Assembly: GCA_023413605.1 (NCBI GenBank)
Contig: JAEZPL010000675.1
Coordinates: 1-14,830 of the forward strand
DNA from: Pseudomonadota bacterium
Lineage (GTDB): Bacteria; Pseudomonadota; Alphaproteobacteria; Azospirillales; Azospirillaceae
Direction: 5' to 3'
Length of the DNA stretch: 14,830 nucleotides
The notes under the pieces were generated by a model, which was not told the origin of the DNA, did not search any database, and saw only the letters and a program-made list of their open reading frames with translations. Shown in pieces: positions 7,457 through 13,751 of the stretch (its first letter is position 1; every line of letters starts with the position of its first letter). The position numbers were made by a program, and so were the translations under genes.

Positions 7457-7470
7457 TGATGCGTGCATCA
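7457..7470. promoter_or_regulatory. Short palindrome upstream of siaB-like gene
   Basis: TGATGC-GT-GCATCA is a perfect 6-bp inverted repeat with a two-base centre, too tight for an RNA hairpin and more like a binding site for a dimeric regulator. It lies about 90 bases upstream of the siaB-like start, in the gap after the hybrid kinase gene. No regulator can be named. Confidence 0.25.
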
Positions 7471-7476
7471 AATATC

Positions 7477-7512
7477 TCACCGCCCCGGAAAAAGAGCCAT
7501 AATCTTTCGCAT
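7477..7512 (-). CDS. Possible 11-codon leader peptide
   Basis: An ATG at 7512 opens an 11-residue frame (MRKIMALFPGR) ending in TGA at 7479-7477. It is preceded by GGGAGGACAGCG, a near-ideal ribosome-binding site six bases from the ATG. It sits just after the stop of the hybrid kinase gene and 111 bases before the siaB-like start. It could be a translated leader or coupling peptide, or the good site may be chance. No codon pattern suggests attenuation by a specific amino acid. Confidence 0.25.
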   Translation of the reverse strand: MRKIMALFPGR

Positions 7513-7534
7513 CGCTGTCCTCCCGGCCTTTGCC

Positions 7535-9322
7535 TCAGCTTCCGTTTCCCTGGCCGTTGACCGGCAATTCCACGCGGAAGATGCTGCCCCGTCCGACCGC
7601 GCTGTCCACGGCGATGGCGCCGCCGTGCAGCAGGACGATCTGCCGGACCGTGTGCAGCCCGATCCCGGTCCCCGGCACACCGGAGGATCCGGCCCCCCGG
7701 TAATGGCGGTCGAACACACGGGAAAGCTCCTCCTCCGGAATGCCGCAACCCTGGTCGGCCACCTCGATCACCACCTTGTCCCCGCTCGACCGGCCACGGA
7801 CCGTCACCGCGCAATCGGAGTCGGAGTATTTCAGCGCGTTGTTCAGCAGGTTGCTGAACAGCATCCCCAGCAGATGGGCGTCGGCCTTCAGCACCGGCGG
7901 CAGCGCGTCGAGGTCGATGCGGAAGTCGCAGCCGGGATAGGCGGTGCGGAACGGCTCCACCACCGACCTCAGCAGGGCGCGCGGGTCGACCTCCGCCCGC
8001 TGCACGGCCAAGGTGCCGACCTGGAGCCGCTCGTCGGTCATGTGCTGGTCGATCAGGCCAGTCAGGCGCTGCACGCTGTTGCGGATGACGCGCAGGCGGT
8101 CCAGCGCGTCCGGGTCCATGCGCTCGGCGCGGAGCGTCAGCATCTGCGCCGCGCTGTCAATGATGGCCAGCGGCGTGCGGAACTCGTGGCTGACCATGGT
8201 CACGAACTGGCGCTGCCGCTCCCGCGCGGTCAGTTCGGCGGCCAACGCACGCTCAACGCGTTCCTTGGTCGCGACCAACGCCGCCTGGTTGGCGGCCAAT
8301 TCGGCCGTGCGCTGCTCGACGCGCCGTTCCAGCGATTGGTTCAGCGCGACCAGATCCTCGTACAGACAAACGTTGTCGAAGCCGATGGAAACCCGGTTGC
8401 AGAACAACTCCAGCAGCCGGTGGTCGTCTTCGACGTAGGGCTCCGCCCGCTCCAGGGCGAAAACGGTCGTACCGTGCTCCCGCGTGCGGAAGGCCAGGAT
8501 GCAGCGGTCCGTGCCGAAGGCGCTGCGTTGCGTCTCGAACGCATCGACCACCCCGGCCGCCAGGACGGGCGGCAGCGCGGCGGCGGCGGGGCGTCCGACC
8601 AGACGGCCGAACCCGCCGGACCCGGCCACGACCGTGGCCCGGCCCTTGCCGTCGCCGCGGTCCACCATGCGGCAGGCCAGCACCCCGCCGCCGCCGCTGT
8701 CCACGACCTTGGACAGCTGGTCCACCAGTTCCTCCACCAGCGCCCGCATCGACCGCGTTTCGAACAGCGGGGCGGAGGCGGACAGGATGCGTTCCAACCC
8801 CTGCCGGTGCCGTTCGATGGTGACGATGTCGCGCCACGCCCGCAGCGCGCTGACCAGCGTCGTGTAAAGCCGCTGGGCGGTCAGCTCGGCCTTGGACTTG
8901 TAGTCGTTGATGTCGTAGGCGACGACCACGTCATGCTCGGGCGCCTGCCCGGGCTGGCCGGTGCGCAGCACGATGCGCATGCGCCGGTTGTTCAGGTCTT
9001 CCCGGATGTGGCGGACCAGCCGCAGGCCGGCGTCGTCCGTTTCCATGACGACGTCCAGCAACGCCACCGGAATGTCCGGCCGCGCGGCGAGCAGCGAACG
9101 GGCGGAGGCCGCGGACAGCGCGCTCACCACCTCGAACGGCCGCCCCTGGAACTCGAAGTCGCGCAGCAGGATCTCGGTCATGGTGTGGACCTGCGGATCG
9201 TCGTCCACCACCAGCACCGGCCAGGGTTCGGCCCGCGCGACGGAACCGCCCTCATCCTCGGCGTCACCATCGGGTCCGAACAGCGGCTCGTCGTCCTGCC
9301 CTTCGCCCAGAGTCCACCCCAT
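7535..9322 (-). CDS. Hybrid REC-DUF3369-histidine kinase
   Basis: Soluble hybrid kinase of 595 aa. The receiver domain covers about 34-160, with acidic D40-D42, phospho-acceptor D90 (VALLDVVMETDDAG) and K144 after DIND. A DUF3369-type region follows (about 160-330; note RIVLRTGQPGQAPE leading into it), then a coiled coil (325-372), an H-box SHEFRTP with H379, N-box LLNNALKY (492-499), G1 DQGCGIP (523-529) and G2 GTGIGL (551-556). All catalytic residues are present. DUF3369 is more often seen joined to HD-GYP output domains. The ATG at 9322 is chosen because GGGGGG lies about eight bases upstream and the longer frame to 9493 codes an unlikely N-terminus; GTG at 9328 is an alternative. A receiver at the N-terminus means this kinase may be controlled by another kinase. 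It is on the same strand as, and upstream of, the siaB-siaC-kinase group. Confidence 0.88.
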   Translation of the reverse strand: MGWTLGEGQDDEPLFGPDGDAEDEGGSVARAEPWPVLVVDDDPQVHTMTEILLRDFEFQGRPFEVVSALSAASARSLLAARPDIPVALLDVVMETDDAGLRLVRHIREDLNNRRMRIVLRTGQPGQAPEHDVVVAYDINDYKSKAELTAQRLYTTLVSALRAWRDIVTIERHRQGLERILSASAPLFETRSMRALVEELVDQLSKVVDSGGGGVLACRMVDRGDGKGRATVVAGSGGFGRLVGRPAAAALPPVLAAGVVDAFETQRSAFGTDRCILAFRTREHGTTVFALERAEPYVEDDHRLLELFCNRVSIGFDNVCLYEDLVALNQSLERRVEQRTAELAANQAALVATKERVERALAAELTARERQRQFVTMVSHEFRTPLAIIDSAAQMLTLRAERMDPDALDRLRVIRNSVQRLTGLIDQHMTDERLQVGTLAVQRAEVDPRALLRSVVEPFRTAYPGCDFRIDLDALPPVLKADAHLLGMLFSNLLNNALKYSDSDCAVTVRGRSSGDKVVIEVADQGCGIPEEELSRVFDRHYRGAGSSGVPGTGIGLHTVRQIVLLHGGAIAVDSAVGRGSIFRVELPVNGQGNGS

Positions 9323-9552
9323 CCGCACACCCCCCGTGAGAGCCCCAAGGCGGAAGACTTCCCCAAACGGACACCAGGGTGCCCCACACAGGCGATAAGG
9401 AACCCGACGCGCGCCGTCCAGAGGCGTCGCAAATTGTCGCACATCGGCGTATTTCGCGGCGCGCGGATGCCTTTTGAGACCTGTCATCACCAAAGATACA
9501 TACCCAAGTATTATCTTTCTCTTTTAGAATGGCCGCAGAAGGGGAGGCAGGG
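9323..9552. promoter_or_regulatory. Divergent intergenic region with AT-rich dyad
   Basis: This 230-base gap separates the hybrid kinase (-) from the three-gene cassette (+). Bases 9485-9527 are far richer in A+T than the surroundings. AAAGATA (9492-9498) and TATCTTT (9512-9518) are a perfect 7-bp inverted repeat 13 bases apart, the shape of a dimeric regulator site. TATTAT at 9509-9514 could serve as a -10 box for the plus strand, but no good -35 box accompanies it. The rest of the gap shows no other structure. Confidence 0.4.
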
Positions 9553-10626
9553 ATGAGCTTGGAACCGAACGCCACGCCACCGACCAAGCGGTACGACACG
9601 GTCCGCCGCCTCCTGTCGCGTCTCGACCGGCAGACGCGGGCGCGGCTGCTGAATCATTTGGCCGATTCCCCCGGCCACGACGGGTCTCCAGCCTCACCCG
9701 TGCGGCTGATGCTGCTTCAGCTTCTGTCCAGCCGGCGCCGTGCGCACACGCGCCGCCTGTGGGGGCGCTGGCTGGAACCGGTGATGCTGCGCGACCCGAC
9801 CCTGCTGACCATCCACACGCCGCTGCCCGGCTGCATCCGCGCGGCCGATCTGCCCGGCTGGTGGACCGCGCTGTCCCGGCGCATGGGCGACACGCCGTCC
9901 GACATCCAGGCCGCCATCGAAGACCGCCTGCTGGAAGCACCGCTGGACCGGGTGATGGCATCGGACGAAGCCGCAGGCTGGTCGGATCTCCTGCGCTTCC
10001 GCTCGGTCGTCATCATGAGGGAGGTGCGGAGCGATCCGGCCGCCCTCGCCTCCTTTCTGGACGATGCGAACGCGGAACGGTTCCGGAGCAACACTGGCCA
10101 CAACGGAAAGGCGGACGCGCTGCCCCGCGCGCTCGACATCGCGGATTTCGACACGCTGGCCACGGCCCTGCACGTCGCACCCGCATGGCGGCGGCTGCCC
10201 GGCCGCGCCGCCTTGATGGAGGTGGACGACCTGCTCAACACCGTCCGCGACGCCCTGACTGGGGGCGGGATTCCGCCGGACGCCATGGCGCTCTACGCCG
10301 TGGCCGGCCTGTACGCGCACCGCGACCCGCTGCTGGGCGCCGCCCTGCGCGCGCTGCTTCCTCTTCCCCTGGTGGAAGCCGCCGTGTCACGGATGGCCGA
10401 TTGCGGCGACGAGGACGAGGCCTCGCCGACCGATGTCGAACCCCTTCGTTCCGGTCAGGCGCGGGGATTGGATCATGGTCTGCGTGCGCTGTTCGACACC
10501 GCCACGGCATCCGGCCATCCGCTGACGCCCGAGGAGGCAAAGCGGCTCGGCCGCGCGCTGGCCGGTGTGGTGGACGTCCACCGGCCACCCCTCGCGCCCA
10601 CCGTGCGTCGGCCGGTCGTGCGTTGA
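9553..10626 (+). CDS. Hypothetical protein, first gene of three-gene cassette
   Basis: Predicted 357-aa protein that I do not recognise. It appears soluble and mainly alpha-helical, with no signal peptide and no membrane segment. It is rich in Arg, Leu, Ala and Asp; the N-terminal third is strongly basic (RLLSRLDRQTRARLL, SSRRRAHTRRLWGRW) and the middle is more acidic. The tail (about 335-357) is Pro/Arg-rich and probably disordered. The start at 9553 has GGGGAGG six bases upstream; the in-frame ATG at 9529 has none. Codon use matches the neighbours and the frame is GC-biased as expected for a real gene. Two membrane-anchored coiled-coil genes follow at 16 bases and then by overlap, so the three are probably one operon. 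Confidence 0.75.
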   Translation: MSLEPNATPPTKRYDTVRRLLSRLDRQTRARLLNHLADSPGHDGSPASPVRLMLLQLLSSRRRAHTRRLWGRWLEPVMLRDPTLLTIHTPLPGCIRAADLPGWWTALSRRMGDTPSDIQAAIEDRLLEAPLDRVMASDEAAGWSDLLRFRSVVIMREVRSDPAALASFLDDANAERFRSNTGHNGKADALPRALDIADFDTLATALHVAPAWRRLPGRAALMEVDDLLNTVRDALTGGGIPPDAMALYAVAGLYAHRDPLLGAALRALLPLPLVEAAVSRMADCGDEDEASPTDVEPLRSGQARGLDHGLRALFDTATASGHPLTPEEAKRLGRALAGVVDVHRPPLAPTVRRPVVR

Positions 10627-10642
10627 CCCGTCGTGCATTGAC

Positions 10643-11206
10643 ATGCCCACCACCAATCTTTTCGCCCTGTGCGTTCTCGCGCTGGGGATCGGCGCGCTGG
10701 CCCTCGCCATCGCCTATGAAACTGCCCGCATCACCGCCATGAGCGGGCGCAGCGCCCTGGTTCGCCGGAAGCTGCAATCCCGAACGGAAGAGTTGAAGGC
10801 CCTCACCGCCCAGGTCGCCGACACCGGGTCCCGCGCCGACCTCCAGCAAGCGACGCTCGACCGGCTGGTCCTGGAGCGCGGCCGCCTGACCGGCCTCATC
10901 GCCTCGGTGAAGGCGTCGAAGGTTGCGCTCGTCCATGAACTCGGTGATCCGGAAAGCAGCGCCCTGCTGTACGAGTGTGACCTGACCACAACGCCCGACT
11001 TCGGCCGCATCGAGGCGCGCCGCCTGCTGTTCGCCCGCGAAATCTGGGGCTGCCGGAACGTCGTCCATGTCTGGGCCGACACGCCGGACGAGGCGATGGC
11101 CGCCGTCCAGCGTGCCTTCAACACCCGCTCCGGGCTTATGGCCGGCCGCGTCCAGCGTGTGGTCAGCGCCGCCGTGGCGGGAGCCAGGGATGAGGCGGCC
11201 GAATGA
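10643..11206 (+). CDS. Membrane-anchored coiled-coil protein A, unknown function
   Basis: Predicted 187-aa protein, not recognised. One membrane segment at about 6-26 (LFALCVLALGIGALALAIAY) is followed by a likely coiled coil at 38-90 and a small globular domain at about 95-175 containing 'VVHVWADTPDEAMAAVQRAF'. Topology by the positive-inside rule suggests that the basic segment after the membrane helix is cytoplasmic. The ATG at 10643 is chosen because a longer upstream frame lacks a membrane-compatible N-terminus; no clear ribosome-binding site is present, so translation may be coupled to the gene 16 bases upstream. Its stop overlaps the next start (ATGA, 11203-11206). Domain order and several residues match the next protein, suggesting an old duplication. 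Confidence 0.72.
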   Translation: MPTTNLFALCVLALGIGALALAIAYETARITAMSGRSALVRRKLQSRTEELKALTAQVADTGSRADLQQATLDRLVLERGRLTGLIASVKASKVALVHELGDPESSALLYECDLTTTPDFGRIEARRLLFAREIWGCRNVVHVWADTPDEAMAAVQRAFNTRSGLMAGRVQRVVSAAVAGARDEAAE

Positions 11207-11778
11207 TCGCGGTCTGCCTTTACATCGCCATTCTGCTGGTGGCGGCCAGCGTCCTGGTGAACCGGATGGGTGAGCGCCGCATGAAGGCCGCGCAGACCGC
11301 CCTTGTGGAGCGGGACAGGGACTTGCAGGCGCTGGACCAGCAGATCCAGGACGGCGAAAAGGCGCTCGGCCTCTCCCGGAACCGCCTGTCGGAACTGGAC
11401 GGGCGCGTGGAAGAGGAAAAAGCGCGGGTCCAAGCGCTTGGGCAGCAGTTCGAAACGGTCCAGAAGGCCGCCCCGGAACGGTTCCACGTGTTCGACCGCC
11501 TGGAACCCCGCCCCGGCGTGATCTGGGAAGTGCCGGTGCGGCGGTCGCCGGACGTCGTTACCTTCAGCGCAGGGCTGGCCAGGGCGTGGCGGGAGGGCCG
11601 CACCTACCTGATCGTCGCCACCACCCAGCGCGAAGCGCTGGAGCGCACGACCCAGCGCTTTCCCCGGATCAGCGGGTTCGATGTCGGCCCCGCCACCGCC
11701 TGCCGTCTGTTCCAATCCGCAAGGCCGGCCGCGTCCTCCACCGTCGCTGCGGCATCGGCGTCACGCAAGCAGGGCTGA
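11203..11778 (+). CDS. Membrane-anchored coiled-coil protein B, unknown function
   Basis: Predicted 191-aa protein, not recognised. An N-terminal membrane segment (about 2-19) is followed by a long coiled coil (22-90, with 'ALVERDRDLQALDQQIQDG') and a globular domain at about 94-170 containing 'YLIVATTQREALERTTQRF'. The Ala/Ser-rich tail (172-191) is probably disordered. The globular part lines up with that of the preceding protein: an AR.W segment, a hydrophobic strand, A.T..EA, Q..F, SG and G at similar spacing. It starts in the ATGA overlap with that gene. AGGCGG lies just upstream. The pair could form a hetero-oligomer through the coiled coils; this is inferred. Confidence 0.72.
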   Translation: MIAVCLYIAILLVAASVLVNRMGERRMKAAQTALVERDRDLQALDQQIQDGEKALGLSRNRLSELDGRVEEEKARVQALGQQFETVQKAAPERFHVFDRLEPRPGVIWEVPVRRSPDVVTFSAGLARAWREGRTYLIVATTQREALERTTQRFPRISGFDVGPATACRLFQSARPAASSTVAAASASRKQG

Positions 11779-11797
11779 CGGCGGAATCGAACAGTCC

Positions 11798-11831
11798 CTG
11801 TGGACCGGACCACAGCGCCCGGCCGGGCGCT
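11798..11831 (+). terminator. Two adjoining palindromes after the three-gene cassette
   Basis: CTGTGG/CCACAG (11798-11803, 11810-11815) makes a 6-bp hairpin, directly joined to AGCGCCCGGCCGGGCGCT (11814-11831), a perfect 18-base palindrome. They lie 19 bases past the last stop codon of the cassette. The position suggests transcription termination or 3'-end protection, but no T-run follows, so an intrinsic terminator is not certain. From 11832 to 12056 I see no supported gene or structure. Confidence 0.4.
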
Positions 11832-12056
11832 TGCGTAGGCTTTCCGCGAGCCCACCCCTTTTCGCCGGTTTCCGCCATGCCCCGTCGATCCGCCGCCCGC
11901 TCCGCCGCCGCCCTGGCCCTGGTTCCCGCCTCCGAGCCGTTCGGGGCCGGTCCGTCCCCCGCCCATCGGTCCTCCGGCGATCCATCGGCCCAGGACGCCT
12001 TGCCGCTGCACGACCGCAGTTGCCCGCTCCGCGAGGTCGCCGTGTTGGGCGAGGTG

Positions 12057-12198
12057 GATAGCGGCTATCATACCGAAGGCGCTTGATGGCTTCCATCAAA
12101 CGCCTTCGGTTCAAACCCGGCAGCACATGGCGCAGCCATGTGCGAAAGGGTGATGCGGCCGGCCGATCATGGAAGCCTTCATGCGCCGGCCGTATCAC
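12057..12198. other. Cluster of nested palindromes; possible structured RNA
   Basis: Four dyads lie in 142 bases. (1) GATAGC-G-GCTATC at 12057-12069. (2) 12072-12110: a 10-bp outer stem (ACCGAAGGCG/CGCCTTCGGT), one C.A mismatch, then a 7-bp inner stem (TTGATGG/CCATCAA) with loop CTT. (3) 12123-12143: 9-bp stem GCACATGGC/GCCATGTGC with loop GCA. (4) 12150-12198: GTGATG+CGGCCGGC pairing with GCCGGCCG+TATCAC, 14 bp including one G.U. The tip of dyad 2 (GGCTTCCAT, 12088-12096) is perfectly complementary to the tip of dyad 4 (ATGGAAGCC, 12169-12177), allowing a kissing interaction. No T-run follows any of them. It could be a small RNA, an intergenic repeat element, or a processed 5' region; the strand is unknown. 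Confidence 0.5.
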
Positions 12199-12209
12199 TG
12201 GAACGAGGG

Positions 12210-12237
12210 TTGACCGGGTCACCGCATTTCCCATATC
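12210..12237 (+). promoter_or_regulatory. Probable promoter of riboswitch-sugE transcript
   Basis: TTGACC at 12210-12215 is a good -35 box; CATATC at 12232-12237, 16 bases later, is a weaker -10 box. Transcription would start near 12244, eight bases before the first riboswitch stem, which is what a riboswitch leader requires. TGACC-G-GGTCA (12211-12221) is also a small palindrome overlapping the -35 box. Confidence 0.5.
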
Positions 12238-12251
12238 CAGGGCGCCCTCCC

Positions 12252-12340
12252 GTGAGGACGACCTCACCCTGGCATGCCGCGCACCGGCATGGGGAATTCG
12301 GCGGGGACGACCCTGCCTCCAATCCATCGGAGGTCGCCCC
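12252..12340 (+). promoter_or_regulatory. Guanidine-II (mini-ykkC) riboswitch controlling sugE
   Basis: Two hairpins with the diagnostic ACGA loop are seen. P1 is GTGAGG-ACGA-CCTCAC (12252-12267). P2 (12300-12317) pairs GGCGGGG with CCCTGCC, one G.U included, again around ACGA (12307-12310). Guanidinium is known to be bound by such ACGR loop pairs. An extra perfect 7-bp hairpin, CATGCCG/CGGCATG (12273-12291), fills the linker. The ribosome-binding site GGAGGT is at 12329-12334, seven bases before the sugE ATG. GAGGTCG (12330-12336) is fully complementary to CGACCTC (12259-12265) in the loop and 3' strand of P1. So without ligand P1 may open and mask the site, and with ligand P1/P2 would free it. 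The downstream guanidinium exporter agrees with this. Confidence 0.9.
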
Positions 12341-12658
12341 ATGGCCTGGGTCATCCTGTTCGTTGCCGGCCTGTTCGAAGTCGGTTGGGCCATCGGCCTG
12401 AAGCAGACGGACGGCTTCACCCGTCCCGTTCCCACCATCCTCACCATCGCGTCGATGATCGCGAGCCTCGGCCTGCTGGGGCTGGCGCTGAAGACCCTGC
12501 CGCTCGGCACGGCCTACGCCGTGTGGACCGGCATCGGCACCGTCGGCACGGTGATCCTCGGCATCTGGCTCTATGGTGAGTCGAGCGACATCATCCGGCT
12601 CGGCTGCATCGCCCTGATCATGGCGGGCATCGTCGGGCTGAAGCTCGTCACGCCGTAA
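12341..12658 (+). CDS. sugE: SugE/Gdx guanidinium exporter (SMR family)
   Basis: Small multidrug-resistance family protein of 105 aa, the family's usual length. It exports guanidinium in exchange for protons across the inner membrane as an antiparallel dimer. Four membrane helices are visible at about 3-21, 30-50, 57-79 and 84-103. The essential glutamate is E13 in GLFEVGWAIGLK, and W16 with G15 is typical of the SugE/Gdx branch rather than EmrE. The middle helix carries GTAYAVWTGIGTVG, the family dimer/loop region. The ATG at 12341 has GGAGGT seven bases upstream, which lies inside the riboswitch expression platform; the longer frame from 12083 is rejected. Regulation is by the guanidine-II riboswitch. 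The gene is convergent with the SDR gene, 11 bases away. Confidence 0.96.
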   Translation: MAWVILFVAGLFEVGWAIGLKQTDGFTRPVPTILTIASMIASLGLLGLALKTLPLGTAYAVWTGIGTVGTVILGIWLYGESSDIIRLGCIALIMAGIVGLKLVTP

Positions 12659-12669
12659 TCCCGCGCCCG

Positions 12670-13683
12670 TCAGGCGTCTTCCCGGTCCAGCGCGGCCCGC
12701 GCGGCGTAGCCAAGCCCGCCCACCACCGCAAGCCCGGCCAGGAAGGCGAAACCGCGCGCCGCGCGTCCCGTGGTGGACAGCGCCAAAGGCCGCTCCTGCC
12801 CCAGGAAGCGGCCGTGCGTGCGGTGCAGGCCGCGGACCGGCTGGAACAGGTTGTCCGGCCGGCCGGGCGGCTCCGGCTCGCCGGTTTCCTGCCCTTCGAA
12901 GGCCATGGATGCGACGCGGTGGTCGGCGAAGGCCGGCAGCGCATGCGTGCCCAGGATGGCTTCGGCCGTCGAGTAGCCGAGCCAGTGCTCCCGCCTCGGG
13001 CTTTCGGCGGCGGATACGATGGCGAGGCCGATGTCTTCCGGATTGTAGATGGTGCCGACCGGCCGCGCCCGGCGGGGCATGTGGCTGCGCGCCCAGTCGA
13101 ACTGCGGCGTGTTCACCGCGGGCAACTGGACCATGGTCAACTGCACATTGCTGCCATCGTGGATCAGTTCCGCGCGCAGGCTGTCGATGAAGCCTCGGAT
13201 GGCGCTCTTGGCCCCGCAATAGGCCGCCTGCAAGGGAATGGAGCGGTAGGCCAGCGCCGACCCGACCTGAAGGATCACCCCGCGGTCGCGCGGCAGCATG
13301 TGGTGCAGCGCCGCCATGGTGCCATAGGCAGACCCGAGATAGGTGACCTCGGTTACCCGCCGAAGCTCCTCCGGAGCCAGATCGCGGACAGGACCGAAGA
13401 CCGTCACCATGGCGTTGTTGACCCACGCGTCGATGGGACCCAGCGCCCGCTCCACCGCGTCCGCGGCTGCGAACACGGCATCCGCGTCGGCCACGTCAAC
13501 CGGGAGCACCATCGCCTCGCCCCCAAGCCGTTCGACCTCCACCTGGACGTCCTCAAGCGATTCGCGCGAGCGGGCGATCAGCCCGACCGAGGCCCCCCAG
13601 GCATGGGCGAAGGCAAGCGCGGTCGCCCGGCCAACTCCGGCCGAGGCTCCGGTGACGACAACGACAGGTTTACGGCGGGCCAT
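12670..13683 (-). CDS. SDR-family oxidoreductase with C-terminal membrane anchor
   Basis: Short-chain dehydrogenase/reductase of 337 aa using NAD(P)H; substrate unknown. The Rossmann motif TGASAGVG is at 11-18, D63 follows in 'PVDVAD', the NNA motif is at 89-91, and the catalytic triad is S142 (QVGSAL), Y155 and K159 (YCGAK). R38/R40 after the second strand suggest NADP(H) preference. The usual catalytic Asn near 114 is replaced by Thr (TEVTYLG). Beyond the core of about 250 aa there is an 85-residue extension, with a Pro-rich linker (269-277) and a hydrophobic segment (about 311-329) probably anchoring it to the membrane. The ATG at 13683 is chosen because it starts right before the first strand; GGAG lies about 11 bases upstream. 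The OsmC gene lies 68 bases upstream on the same strand. Confidence 0.92.
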   Translation of the reverse strand: MARRKPVVVVTGASAGVGRATALAFAHAWGASVGLIARSRESLEDVQVEVERLGGEAMVLPVDVADADAVFAAADAVERALGPIDAWVNNAMVTVFGPVRDLAPEELRRVTEVTYLGSAYGTMAALHHMLPRDRGVILQVGSALAYRSIPLQAAYCGAKSAIRGFIDSLRAELIHDGSNVQLTMVQLPAVNTPQFDWARSHMPRRARPVGTIYNPEDIGLAIVSAAESPRREHWLGYSTAEAILGTHALPAFADHRVASMAFEGQETGEPEPPGRPDNLFQPVRGLHRTHGRFLGQERPLALSTTGRAARGFAFLAGLAVVGGLGYAARAALDREDA

Positions 13684-13724
13684 GGGCGATCCACTCCACG
13701 GAATGGGGCAGCGTTCGCTGTCCA

Positions 13725-13749
13725 AACCCGCGGCCGGCCCGCCGGTTCC
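13725..13749 (-). promoter_or_regulatory. Candidate EcfG-type promoter before SDR gene, weak
   Basis: On the minus strand GGAAC (13749-13745) is followed after 16 bases by GGTT (13728-13725), one mismatch from GGAAC-N16/17-CGTT. It would place a transcript start about 35 bases before the SDR ATG. The -35 part lies just past the OsmC stop. Motif matching only. Confidence 0.25.
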
Positions 13750-13751
13750 GC

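Noticed and set aside
7463..9556. 697-codon open frame on the plus strand over the hybrid kinase
   Set aside because: Longest frame in the region, but the minus-strand product has complete receiver and kinase motifs while this one is an Arg/Gln/His-rich shadow without a ribosome site.
11877..12086. Possible 69-codon gene in the hairpin-rich gap
   Set aside because: The N-terminus resembles a poor signal peptide, but there is no ribosome-binding site, no family resemblance, and its stop lies inside a hairpin.
11761..12510. 249-codon minus-strand frame across the riboswitch and sugE
   Set aside because: Antisense to the well-supported riboswitch and exporter; Arg/Pro-rich product typical of shadow frames.
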